A DNA stretch of 64,000 bases, from the NCBI GenBank assembly GCA_002794775.1, contig NBAY01000001.1:2852001-2916000 (forward strand), written 5' to 3'. Source of the stretch: Porodaedalea pini. Its lineage: Eukaryota; Basidiomycota; Agaricomycetes; Hymenochaetales; Hymenochaetaceae. The position numbers and the translations under genes are program-made. Below the pieces are notes generated by a model. The model ran no database searches. It was not told where the DNA came from and worked only from the letters and a program-made list of their open reading frames with translations. Of the stretch, positions 12,846 through 26,600 are shown piece by piece (within the stretch, counting starts at the first letter, position 1; each line of letters starts with the position of its first letter).

Positions 12846-14632
12846 TCAATCAGTTTCCGTGCTGATTTCAGCCTCTTTGCCTTTCAGCACCTCATGGATA
12901 TCATGCAGAGCAATGCTGGTCTCAGTCGCATCAGCATGCGTGCGCTCCGAGCTGATGTCTCCACCACGCGTATGAGTGGACTCCGTCTCCCACGTGCTTC
13001 CACGTGTCCCAGAAGGTGACGCACCGTCGCCAAAGTCGTCCAGAAGCATAGAGTCCAGCATAGCGGCCGTCCGAAGCGACGTCAGCGTCTGCGGATGCTG
13101 GTTCTGCGTGTCTATCCCTTGTCGCGAGTCTCCTGCAAGTACGATATCCTTCGATTGCCACTCCCGCAATTGGAGAAGGAATCTTGCAATTAGCGTACAT
13201 GACAGCCTACATTTGGTACAACATGAGCACGTGCAGACGTGCAGGTGCTTGAGCGAAAGACTTACGGCAGTGTGTAAGCGTTGGGTAGACGCTGGAAGAA
13301 CGATCCAGACTAAAGCATCTAGAAGTCAGCTACGAGTTGGGACGAGCGTCCGAGCAACTTGGACGTACAGGTGCGCGCTGCATAAACATCATCAGTCATT
13401 GCAGCAAATCCGAGAGCGGTAAGAGGCTTACGAAGTTTAATATTACAGCTGCTGTCGTAAATATAGACGCAAAAGCGAAGTACATCAGACCTTCAAAGAA
13501 TATAAAAGAGTCAGAAATGTGAGCAACTTGCATGACGACGGTTGTACTGACCTTGCTTGAACACCACGGTAAAAAAGCTCCCCCTTTCGAACTTCCAAGT
13601 CCCGCTGACTCGGAACTCAAGTATACTTCGAATACTGGTGAGTATAGCTGCTGCGAACTCGAAGACACACATGAGAATAGAGAGCAAAGTGGCCGCTAGA
13701 AATAGGTGATATTGATCAGACTAGATCGTGCTAAAGTGTGTATCTCGCGACAAACCGCTAGATTTCGATTTTCAGCAATTAAAATGGGAATATGGTTGTA
13801 TGCAATAAATACGTACGTCTGGTTGCTAGATGATCCGACGCATCTAAGTCCAGGGACGTGCATCTTATCGGGAAAGATAATTTAGACGTTCGTTCGGTCT
13901 GTAGTAACAAGAAGCTTACAATATCGAGAACGACGCATGCTATGCCAAGGGCACCGAGAAGAACGAGCACGAGTCGGTTGCAGCCATACACAGCGTATGT
14001 TCTGCCCGTGAGTGCCGCTGTACGACTCGAAGTCAGAAACGAAAGGAACCGGTTTATAATGGTTTACCTATGACTGCCGCTCTTCCGAGGACACTAATTA
14101 CACCGTCGAATTTATACCATGCATCACAGCTGTTCGATGTTTAGCCTTGAGCGGAGAATGCAATCGAAAGAAAACGTGCTAGGAGCAAATGGCATATAAG
14201 TACTTGCATGATTACAGGTCGCTTTTGGTGGAGGAGATTTAACTCACCCTTGTATGAAGTTTGCCCATCTGAGCAAGTACATATATAACGTTCGCAACCA
14301 AAGCGTAGCGACAGAGTATATATAGTAGCGTTGAGAAGCGCAGCTTCTTACCCCAAATGTATTTGACTGTCAAAGCGTCTCATTACATTGTGAGCGATTA
14401 GAGCTTAAGCATAACCACCGACCTTCAGCAGGGAAAGTCAAGGCGTAATCATAGTACAGAAAGGCTGTACTTCGCTGAGCGAGGCTCGAGGAGAATGCGG
14501 AGCAGCAAACGTACCAATGCTTGAATACTGAATTCGAAATTGTAGAAAGCTAAGAAGAAGCGACATGTAAGTTTAAGTTCTCTCCGAGGACAGGGGTGGG
14601 ATAGCATACTGTGCTGCAGCTTTGGAGGCCAT
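12846..14632 (-). CDS. DUF6533-like multi-span membrane protein, paralogue C
   Basis: Same architecture and orientation as paralogue B. The start exon MASKAAA (from 14632) joins FLQFRIQYSSI. Next come the membrane exon VKYIWGKKLRFSTLLYIL continuing into CRYALVANVIYVLA, the CDAWYKF exon, MHVPGLRCVGSSSNQ, the exon ending VILNF, the 9-nt microexon 13369-13377 (Arg-Ala-Pro), and SGSFFQRLPNAYTLP joined to LSCTLIARFLLQLREWQ. The C-terminal tail carries TSLRTAAMLDSMLLDDFGDG and then a Ser/Thr/Glu-rich stretch. Here the exon before CDAWYKF ends with a perfect GTGAGT donor in phase 0 although phase 2 is required. A microexon or non-standard splice is therefore likely. The role is unknown; seven hydrophobic segments and a hydrophilic tail give it a receptor-like outline. 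Confidence 0.85.
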
Positions 14633-16184
14633 AGTAGGACGTCGATGCAATGTGGGATCAAACCGACTCTTTACTCGGCAAGGCCTATAAGCACCTGCTG
14701 ACGGGCATGATAGGCTTCACGGGGAAGCACTTGGAAGTGCTAACTTAGCTTTGTCAACGCCAGCGATGGATGCGATCATGTAACACCGTGCACCGGAGTT
14801 GTTTTTATCACTGAGGAGAAGGTTGAGCTCCGACGGACGAAGACTGCGGGATGCTTCCTACTCTATAATCTGAATGCCGGACCTGTGAATGGCAAGTCAA
14901 ACATAGCAATAGAATGCTGAAGAAGTGCTGACAAGTTACTATTAGACAACATAGGAGTGCGACCATCGTGTGCACGGAAGCCATGAAGTCCAAGTTTGGA
15001 ATATGCCGTGGCCAACTGCGATTAGCACAGCAGATCAACACAAATTTAAAGCCTTCGTATAGCAGACGGGTCACACTGGAAACACAAGTCTGCATAGATA
15101 TCAGTACGGACACATTAATCAAAGTTGGATCGCATCTCTTCATCATATCGAAGGTACTATATGTATCATGACACAATAATATCCAGACTTTCTTACCACT
15201 CTGGCACATGCACGAAGAGAGAGCATGCTTGAATATGGTGGCTTGTGATGCTAGACGTTAGAAACGATGGTGCCTAATCAACTGATGAATACTGACCGCG
15301 GAAGTTGGGCTCGACGTATTGGGCTCTTTTGCGAACGTGCCATACTGTCGCAAACTTGAAGCCCCTTTGTTCAATAAGGAAATACGCATGCACCTGACAT
15401 AAAAAGCCGGTCGACGCTGTATATCCAGAGCAGGAGCTTACAAAGAAGCTGGGCGCACTCTCAGCATCCTAAGAAGATCTTCGGGTTGTGTAAAAGGTCA
15501 AAAGTATCATGGGATAAAACGGAAGAAAGCACAGGAACTCAGAGTGAAGGTTTAATCATAATGCAACTGGACTTCATACATAAGGTCGCGGCTGACCTAT
15601 GGACGAGATGGTCGTTAGCCAAAGTCCCGTCATCGTCGCTGAGCTCAAGCTTCGGCAAAAACCGAAGTTTGCTCGACATCGTTCTCAGCATGCTTTTTGT
15701 CCTTACGCTCCAGGACCTGAATTTCTGCGAACGCGGACTCCTGCAAAATAGCTTTACGAGCCACACTTCTCACACAGTCCCTCCTATCAAGCTCTAAAAT
15801 TAACTTGAGGTTTCGCTCAGCTTGACTAGGAAACGACATGCAGGGTCGTGGGATTTACATTCATGTTGGGACTTGCAGAAGTCTCACTGCTTTCACCAAT
15901 ATCTCAAGAAGTCCCTGCTCATTTCTAGTCTTCTATTCATCATGATGGATAGAATGCAGAGGCCGCGGCGTTCATCAATATTCGATAGGGGTCGCCTCCT
16001 GTATCATCGGGTTTCGAATCGGAGCTCGTTGAAGGCAAGGCCTTCGGTCAATGATGCGGGAAGTTCTCAATGGTGCATCAGGCATCAGAAACACATCCAG
16101 CATCGCTGAAAGATTGGGTAAACTCTTTTCCAGAATAGTGTCTACAATGCCTCTGGCGCTCTTTGTTCTCTGCACTCCCAACTA
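14633..16184. other. Intergenic between paralogues C and D, no supported gene
   Basis: This stretch is longer than the other gaps in the array. A minus-strand frame at 15209-14808 is hydrophobic, and one at 15839-15645 has a coding-like composition (LILELDRRDCVRS...). Neither has a plausible start or splice context, and neither resembles the neighbouring family. One may be a remnant of a lost gene. Confidence 0.4.
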
Positions 16185-17968
16185 TCAAGGCGCGCCATCT
16201 ATCTGTCGGGGTCCCATCTCCATCTCTGTGTCTCCTCTATGTATGCGCGTGCTTTCTGACTCCCAGCCACTGCTAGTATGCATAGCTGAGAGATATTCGC
16301 CATCGCCATCGCCGAAGTCATCCACCACCGCCGCATCCAGCACTTCAGTAGCACGAAACGCTGACAGCGTCTCAGGGCGCTGCGACTGCGTCCCGTAATT
16401 CACGTTACTATGGTATGTGGAACTCTGCCACTCCCGAAGTTGAAGGAGGAACCGGGCCGTGAGGAGGCATGACAGACTGTTGATGAAGGTGCGGCCATTA
16501 AGAATTCGGAGAGAACAAGAAGAGGTGGGACGTACGGCAGACTTAAAGAGTTAAAAAGACGTTGAAAGAGCGAGTCTGGCTAAACAGTTGGATTTTGTGT
16601 TGGATATCAGATATGTGAGGTTAGAATGCTTGTGAGATGCACGAAGACACATACAGGGGCGCGCTGCGAATACGGTTAGCATCCTTCGCATGGGCACAAG
16701 CATGGACTTGTGGACTTACGAATTGCAACAAGGCGGCGACGATCGAGAAGATCGTCGAGAAGACTATATAAATGACACCTGTAAAAGGACAAGGTATTTT
16801 AGCAACATAGACTAGTAATGTTTGACTTGTCGGCGAACCTTGGTTAAACACAACAACCACAAAACTGCCCCGTTCGAACTTCCATGACCTGCCGATCCGG
16901 AACTCCATGAAGCTCCGGACACTCGTCAGCACAGCGGCTAGTAGTTCTAACACGCGCATCAAAATAGAAAGCAAGTCTGCAGCTATAATCGCAGGACGGC
17001 GATGAAAGTTAGTGAGCTTGAGACATTCTGCAGGTGAAGGCACAATTTGCATCGCATATTGACAGACCTCTATAGTCGATGGAAATTCGTCAGAACATTC
17101 TAAATTCAGCCAGACGTTTGAGACGTACAATTGACTGCCAGAGGACCCAACGCATCTGAGCCCAGGGACGTGCATCTGAAGACATGATCTAAATGACTTC
17201 GTTTAAACAGATTTACGGAGAGCGAGTCACAATGTCCAGCACTATGCAGGCCACTCCAAGGGCTCCAAGTAAGATGAGAATACGCCGACTGCAACCGAAT
17301 ACAGCATACGTCCGAGCAGTGAGTGTCGCTAAGTTGCCAATGTCAACACTTAGAGTCAGCGGTATCGATCGGGCTAGTGACTTACCGATGACTGCCGCTC
17401 TTCCAAGAACGCTTAGCGCACCGTCGAATTTGTACCATGCATCGCAACTAAGAAGGATGGATGCTCAAAATCGAGATACTGAATAATATCAATGTCATCA
17501 CACTGGAGATCGTGTACGGCAGTTAGTTCTTGTCACTTTCGAGGTAACTGCTAGAAATCCATTCACCCTTTGATGGAGCTTTCCCGTGACTGCAAGCACA
17601 TAGAGGATGTTCGCGACCATGGCATATCGGCAGAAAATGTAGAGGATTGTCGAAAAGCGGAACTTTTGACCCCACATGTATTTTACTGTTGGGTACCTCA
17701 GTAAGAAACGGTTGAGATACGTGTCGTTTAATGGCAAGCCAGAGCCTTACTTTCGGATGGAAATGTCAAGGCATAGTCATAATAGAGGAGAGCTGCTTGT
17801 TATTGAGCGTTTGAATGACTTGCACAATGAGACATGACAACGAACCTATGCTGGAGTATTGTATACGGAATTGCAAGAAGCTAACATGCAGTTTGTCAGC
17901 TCCGTATGCCGTTATTTATTAGAAAAGCCTTACTGCGTTGCCACTTGGGAGGCCGCGGAGGATGGCAT
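16185..17968 (-). CDS. DUF6533-like multi-span membrane protein, paralogue D
   Basis: The fourth array member. The start exon MPSSAASQVAT (from 17968) joins FLQFRIQYSSI. The membrane exon reads KYMWGQKFRFSTILYIFCRYAMVANILYVLAVTGKLHQR across one exon, and CDAWYKFDGALSVLGRAAVI follows. Next come MHVPGLRCVGSSGSQ, a helix pair, the exon ending ALLQF, the microexon 16655-16663 (Arg-Ala-Pro), PDSLFQRLFNSLSLP and LSCLLTARFLLQLREWQ. The tail has LSAFRATEVLDAAVVDDFGDGDG and ends IDGAP. The start was chosen because all four paralogues have an Ala-rich first exon ending in a split codon completed by the C or T that opens the next exon. The same phase problem appears before the CDAWYKF exon. Function unknown. 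Confidence 0.85.
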
Positions 17969-20194
17969 CGTGTGTAAAGAAAACCCATTACTTGGGAATC
18001 GCTACGCGGTCTTATACATAAACCATATGGGTTTCATGGCGTGTTGATGACAGCCGACTATCATCTTCTGGCGTCTAGCAAAGTGATATGAATCGAAATG
18101 GAGGATAAGGTTCAGATCGAACTTTTGCTGACGATGAAGTCCAGGATGCCGACAGTATTACAGCCTGCTCGCAGTGTATGGAATGAATATCCATTTAGCT
18201 AGCAGCATTGAACCTAATAGACAAGTTGGGTGGCAAGCCTGGCGGGTTGAGCTGTCGACGAGCAACAGCAGGCCCGGCAGTCGCCGAACATGTTTTTCAG
18301 AGAACTTGAACTTAGTTTTACTTACGGTCACCTATTCAATAACAGGGCCGCCTCGTTTTTTAGAATTGCGCCAACTCTGCAGAAAATATGTGCGGCGGGC
18401 ACACACGGACTTGAAGGAATCGTGATCCAGTGCACTCAAGGCTCACTTCGATCTTCCAATTTCTCCGATCTCAGGTTTGGTGATCTTCTCCCGACGCTTG
18501 AGAGTTTCACGGATGCTTTTCGAAGGCACTAGCCATCGTGTTCGCAAGAAGCGCGCAACGGTCAACATCTAGGGATCCCATGTCTCGCCTCTCATTCATG
18601 TTTGCAGTCATGATTTCATTTCGCCTAGCACTGAAGGGTACCTGTGCTATCTATCCTCAGAGATAGATCAAGGTTGCTTCGCAAAGCCCACCGCACAACG
18701 CACGCTGATAGTGCAAGGGCGGCGACGCTGCTAACCTCTTCGAGTATAGAACGCAGTACCTCGTTCTCCGATCATGATGTAAGCCAACCGGATCGTTAGG
18801 CGTTGGGCGAGAGCTTGACGCTTCCGAAGTCCGTGTTAGTTTAGCATGTGCCATCTGTGGTCGCCACTCAGTGAGTTTCTCATACTGCACACCTTTCTTA
18901 TCGCACTGCAAGCAGAAAGGAGAGTTGATCTACTTTTCAACTAAGCCTCCTAGAGTTTCGCATCCAGTACTCGAGTATGACTATGATAGGTGTCAAGCTG
19001 TGCAACTGGATCATCGAATTCACTCAACAGCTCTCAGACCTCTTCTACTATGACTCATTGCTTCTTTCGCCCACTAATCTGTTATGCGTTCAAGTTCTGG
19101 TCCAGAATCTCCTGCCCTTTAGAAGCGCACTTCCTCTTCTACAGTAACTGCGTAAACACCAAGAGGACAACTCACCCATTCCCTATTCGCTTTGCCATCG
19201 CGCCTTTCTCGCCGGCTCAAGGGATCTCGACACGTTGACTGAGTACCGTGCTGCTTACCTCTTGACGTGGTTCTGACGATAGACGGTGACGGCGATATCG
19301 AGCATGACAAATTCGAAAGCCAGAGAGCTGTGGATGCGCGAACTTAGGTTGTCGATATCGGACAAGACTTATGATCTCCGGTTCTTTCGTCACATTCGAT
19401 TTCTCTGCAGCAAATGGATGATACAGTGAAGCAGAGAGAGACGATGTGCGTCCCATAAGAGAGGTGGATGATAACACTGTCAAATGCGCATGTTTACCTA
19501 CTTAAGGTCTCTGAGGCTTGATAAAATGGGTTTGAATATTGAGGATTGAAGTGACTGTGGTATTGAAGGTTGGGTCGGAAAATAAAAGTCTCGCTCGCAC
19601 AGGGAAAGCATTGCTGTTAACATTGACATTTTTACGGCACGTACGGGTCCGACGAGAGGCTCAGACCGTTCCCTACGCCGAATGGCAAAGCGCTACCTGC
19701 CTCGTAGTGTGTCCTGACGCAATAGCGGATATCAATCACCTGTGAAATGATTACTTCCTGATCTTCGTCATGCATCACTTTTCCAACAGGATGTTCACAG
19801 CCGCATAGAGAATCGATGCATTACTCGTTGCCTGCGGACAGCTAGTATACATTGTAAGTCGTTATAGTACAGAAGGAATACTTTCTTCGTGGCATACCGT
19901 ACATCCGAAAGCCCATGCTCTCGCTTCCTTGGGTGTCCTAATGGTTTTGAGCCTCCTGTGTCTAATTTTCATCTATCATAAATCTACCGTCTTTTTCTCC
20001 TACGTCTCAGAATTTTTGCGCAACTTGCTTAATCATGTCACGCCGCGATCGTACAAGGCACAGACGAGATCTACTAATGCTGTCATGAAGCTCACGGACA
20101 CGTACAGCAAGACAAAGTGAATTTGATGCATTAATATTAGCAAGCTACGTCCGTGTAAGATACAGCTCCAGGTCTATCCCTAAAGCTCAAGTGT
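17969..20194. other. Intergenic, no supported gene
   Basis: About 2.2 kb with only short frames. The plus frame at 18290-18532 (LRELELSF-like start, GTHGLEG) loosely resembles a leucine-rich-repeat piece of a fungal F-box protein but is too short to claim. The part next to 20195 is the 3' flank of the dihydrolipoamide dehydrogenase gene. Confidence 0.45.
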
Positions 20195-22250
<2,056 letters not shown>

Positions 22251-22363
22251 GGCGTCCCCAACGTCAAGGTAGGTAAAGAAGAAATTCAGAATTTATTTCG
22301 ATTATTCACGACGTCACGTTTTCCTTCTGCGGAGTTTGTAATGACTGATGACGTAAGGTGATG

Positions 22364-22715
22364 CTCCGGCACAGGGACTGGTATGGATGGCCTGATCCGC
22401 AATCCGTACCGCGGATAGGCTTTCTCACGGATACCGCAGACTGCGGATGAAATTCCCACGGGTACCGCGGTTGTCGCGGATGGGCACGAGCAGTGATTCC
22501 CTGCCTAAATGGGCATGAGTAGTTCTTATGTCATAAAAATCATTGCTAAATGGGCTATGGATTTCTCACGACCACAGACGCGAAAATCATTTTTGCCTTT
22601 TGCGGTCAACCGCGGTTCATCCACCATCCGTGGGAATCTGTATCCGCGGATGTGCTATCCGCGGTACGGATGCGGATGACTACGGACGGATACCGCACCA
22701 GTCCCTACTCCGGCA
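22364..22715. mobile_element. hAT-type MITE with 8-bp target duplication
   Basis: The element spans 22372-22707 (336 bp). Its ends are inverted: CAGGGACTGGT on the left and, reading inward from the right, TAGGGACTGGT. It is bracketed by identical CTCCGGCA copies at 22364-22371 and 22708-22715. Both flanks are dense in TATCCGCGG-type motifs in opposite orientation. There is no coding capacity. An 8-bp duplication and C/TAGGG ends point to the hAT superfamily, but the end sequence differs from the element at 11.9 kb, so it belongs to another family. The nearer target copy starts 114 bp upstream of the LPD1 start codon, so the element may form part of that promoter. Confidence 0.87.
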
Positions 22716-23694
22716 AGCTGGGTCTTGTCGAAGTCGTCGAAATTGACGAAATGAAGCCAAGGAGAATATCAATATTAATGGTAATTGTGTCGTCTAATGC
22801 AAAAAAGGTAATCTGCCTGCCACGGAGCGACGACTAGTACTAGTAACTCAGCACCTCACGCACATCCGCCCGCCTGACATTCGTATTCTCGTGTTCGTGG
22901 ACTATGTAGTGAATTGCAGGAACGATTCGGATTGCATGGACGCTCGGTCTCGTACCCAGCTGAGGCACATGGGCTCGAGCACGACGATCCGTTTCTCACA
23001 TCACTTTCATCTAAACACAAACCTTGTACTCATTTCAAGCTCTATCGCTGTATCAGGAAGAAGCTGTACCCAATTCTCCGCGCTGTCGCATGCTGGTGTC
23101 CATAACGGCGTGGCCTGATGCCTGAGTTGGGCGACCTAATGCGCCTCTTTCCTTCTCCAAGCTTTGTTCTCGTCGTAGGACCGGCCCCGAGTCGTACATA
23201 TCTGTACGAGGCTTTGAAGGTGCGCGAAGATGAGCTTGTTGCGCCGTATATATGTTTCTTCAAACGTCTGCTGTATTAATATCGTTTTATCGTAACATGA
23301 GAAGGCTACATACTGGATGCGAGAGTGCTAGGGCTGCTGGTCTTCCGAGCAGACATCATGCTTGCGAATGCAGCTCGCCGATCATGTCGTGCTTGCTCTT
23401 CTCTATGCAGCAGGATGTTTAGTTACGAACCGTTGGGAGAGTTGAAGTATCATTATACGTAGCTATTTCGGATAAATATCCTATTTCTGTTCATTTCCGA
23501 TCACTGGCACGGAACCAGATCTTTCACTATGATTTAGTAGCTCAAAGAAACGTGTATGTAATATCTCGCTTCACGAGAAGACGTCACGTGTGCCGTTGAG
23601 AGAATACATACGGTTGTCTAGAGCTTTGCTTCCTATTTTCTCACCTCAATCACCTGGAGTGACATTACTTTCAGAAGACAACGTTGATTAAAGG
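22716..23694. other. Intergenic between LPD1 upstream MITE and the mannosidase gene
   Basis: This is shared upstream space for two divergently transcribed genes. No open frame with recognisable content was found. The last ~100 bp before 23695 is T/C-rich, as is common in fungal promoters. Confidence 0.5.
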
Positions 23695-26600
23695 ATGTCT
23701 GGATGCTGTGGACATGCCAAAGCTTCTGGGGGCTCGTATTCCGAGCTTAATCTCGGTCCTGGTGCGAAATGGATCAAGAACCTGACGCAGGACCGCCTGT
23801 CCCAGTTCACAGGCGGTCATTTCTCTGATGTCAACTTGTCCTCCGTGCTCTTCACGCACAGGCTGGACGGTCCCGAATACGTGAAGCTGCAGGTCTGGAG
23901 TGCGCCGGGCCTCACAAAGCCGACGTTCGAGGAGGCTATGAAGCAGAAGTTCCGTACGGCGAAGAAGGGCGAAGCATTCGGCCCGTCATGGACGAACCAC
24001 TGGTGGAAGGTTACATTGAATATACCGGCGTATTGGGAGCAGTATGAGCGTGTGCAGTTGGAGTTCGATCCAGGCTGCGAGGCTATGATATTCCAAACGG
24101 ACGGTACGCCACTGCAAGGTATTACAGGTGGCCACGGTGAGTGGAGCTGTGTGGAAGTAACCGTCGAATCTTGCTTATATTGTCTATTAGGAATTGATAG
24201 ACGTGTTGACCATATTATACCAATCGAAGCGCGGAAGGCGGGTGTGTACGAGCTTGTCATCGAGAGCAGCTGGTAAGTCAATGTTACACTATTCCTGTCT
24301 GAATATTTATTCGTGCTACCAGTAATGGCATGTTCGGTGTTCCGACGAACGGCGATACCATCGCGCCACCAGATATGAACCGCTACTTCTCACTCGCGAG
24401 TGCGGACCTCGTCGTGCCGAATGAGGAGGCCTGGCGCCTCCTCTGGGATTTCACGACGCTGCGTGAGATCGCAGGTACACTACCTGGGAATACCGCGTTG
24501 CAGAACAAGGCGATATCAACCGGGAACGCAATCATGAACGCGTTCGACGCTGGAGATCCAGCCAGCATCGCACGTGCACGTAAGCTGGCAGAGGACGTGC
24601 TCGGAGAGGGCTGGCAGGCGAAGGGTGCGGGTATCTACGCTGGCGATGTGTCCAAGGTTGACATCTGGGGCATTGGCCACTGCCATATCGACACGGCATG
24701 GCTCTGGCCATTCCGCGTTACGCAGCAAAAGGTAGCTCGAAGCTGGTAAGCTAAAATATGCCGAGATTGGGTTCGTTTAATACCTAATCGATGTTAGGTC
24801 AACGCAGGTTGACCTCATGGCCCGTTACCCGGAACATCGCTTCGCCGCGAGCCAAGCGCAGCAATACAAATGGCTCGAGCAGCAGTATCCAAAATTGTTT
24901 GACAGTGTAAAGGCAAAGATTAAGAGCGGCCAGTTTCATCTCGTCGGTGGAAGCTGGGTGGAGAATGACGGGAACATGCCGTCGGGAGAGGCTCTCGCTC
25001 GGCAATTCGTCTTGGGCCAGCGCTTCTTCCAGTCGCGCTTTGGCATCCGTTGCGAAACCGCATGGCTACCCGACTCATTTGGCTTAACGGGCGCGTACCC
25101 ACAGCTCATACGCAGTGCGGGCATGAAGTACTTCTTCACCCAGAAGCTTTCCTGGAACAACATCAACGTCTTTCCCCACTCCACCTTCAACTGGGTAGGC
25201 ATTGATGGTACTCAAGTTCTGTGCCATATGACGCCCGTATGTCCTTTCATACTTGCTAATTTTACAATATAGCACCCGCTAATTCGTAGCACTGCAGGTA
25301 GATACATATACCGCCCAAGCGTCGGTCGGGGACATTCACAAAGGCATTTCGAACCACAAAGTGCGCTGATTGCAAATTTGCTTATGTCGTGTTTATTTCT
25401 GACACTCCCTCAGAACTTGGAATCGAACGAGACCGCTCTTCTTGTCTTTGGGAACGGCGACGGTGGAGGAGGCCCTCTGAACAAAATGCTTGAGAATGTG
25501 CATTTCCTCTTCACCGCTTTCTAAATGTATCACCTCTCATGATTTCTGTTGTTTAGCTACGGCGCATTCGTGCCGCGGCGGATGAATCACGAGAGCTACC
25601 AGTCGTGGATATGGGTCATTCCGTTGATGACTTTTTCCGTGATGTCGAGGAGAAGTCCGCGCATGGAAAGAAACTTCCTGCTTGGCACGGCGAGCTGTAT
25701 CTGGAGGTGATATTTAAGCATATTTAGACCTCCATTTTTCCTAACTTGATTTGTTGTTTTCCTTTCGCGATGCAGTTCCATCGCGGGACCTACACGTCGC
25801 ATGGTTTGTGTGCTGAAATGACTCAGAAAGGGTGCGTTACTAACTAGAATTTGCTAGGTTCAATCAAAAAGGGGAATAGGAAATCCGAATTACTTCTAAG
25901 GGACGTTGAGGTAATTTTAATATGGCAGACTGTCTGACTGAACCTGGTCTGACCACCACCCAGCTCGTGGCAGCGCTAGCTTCGACACTCCAGTTGAAGA
26001 AATACGAGTATCCGAAGAAGCGAATCGACGATATGTGGGAGAAGATCCTTCTTTGTCAATGTAAGTTCATATCTCCACTAATAACTGAGTATTTTGAGCT
26101 AAATAAAGTACTACAGTCCACGACGGTAAGATCGTATTCCTTCAGCTTTTGATGCAAGCTGACTTGATCCATTCCAGTCCTTCCGGGCTCTTGCATGTCA
26201 GTAGTTTTTGCGTTTTTCTATGTAGTCCAGTTCCTAATACGCTCCTAGCGGCATGGTCTATGATGACGCGGAGCAGTACTATTCAGAAGTGCGAAAGGAA
26301 GGAAAGGCGCTTATCGATGAAGCCCTAGATTCTCTTCTACAATCGAAGTCTATTGTTGTATCTGCGGATGCGCCTTTTACAGCACCGGGCCCGGGAGCTC
26401 TCGTCGCGTTCAACACGACGATGTTCCCCCGCCTGGATGTCGTCCGCGTCCCACTCATAGGTTCCGGCGGTGCGCGGCTGAAGAGCATCGTAGTGCAGAC
26501 AGCAGAGGACGGCAAGAGTGGATTCGCACTGATGCAGGCGCAGGACGGGCTGGGACTCACAGTGCCGCGCGGGCTCTTCGCAGATTGTAACGCTGCATCT

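Noticed and set aside
18290..18532. Leucine-rich F-box protein fragment
   Set aside because: The resemblance rests on a few residues and no F-box or repeat series accompanies it.
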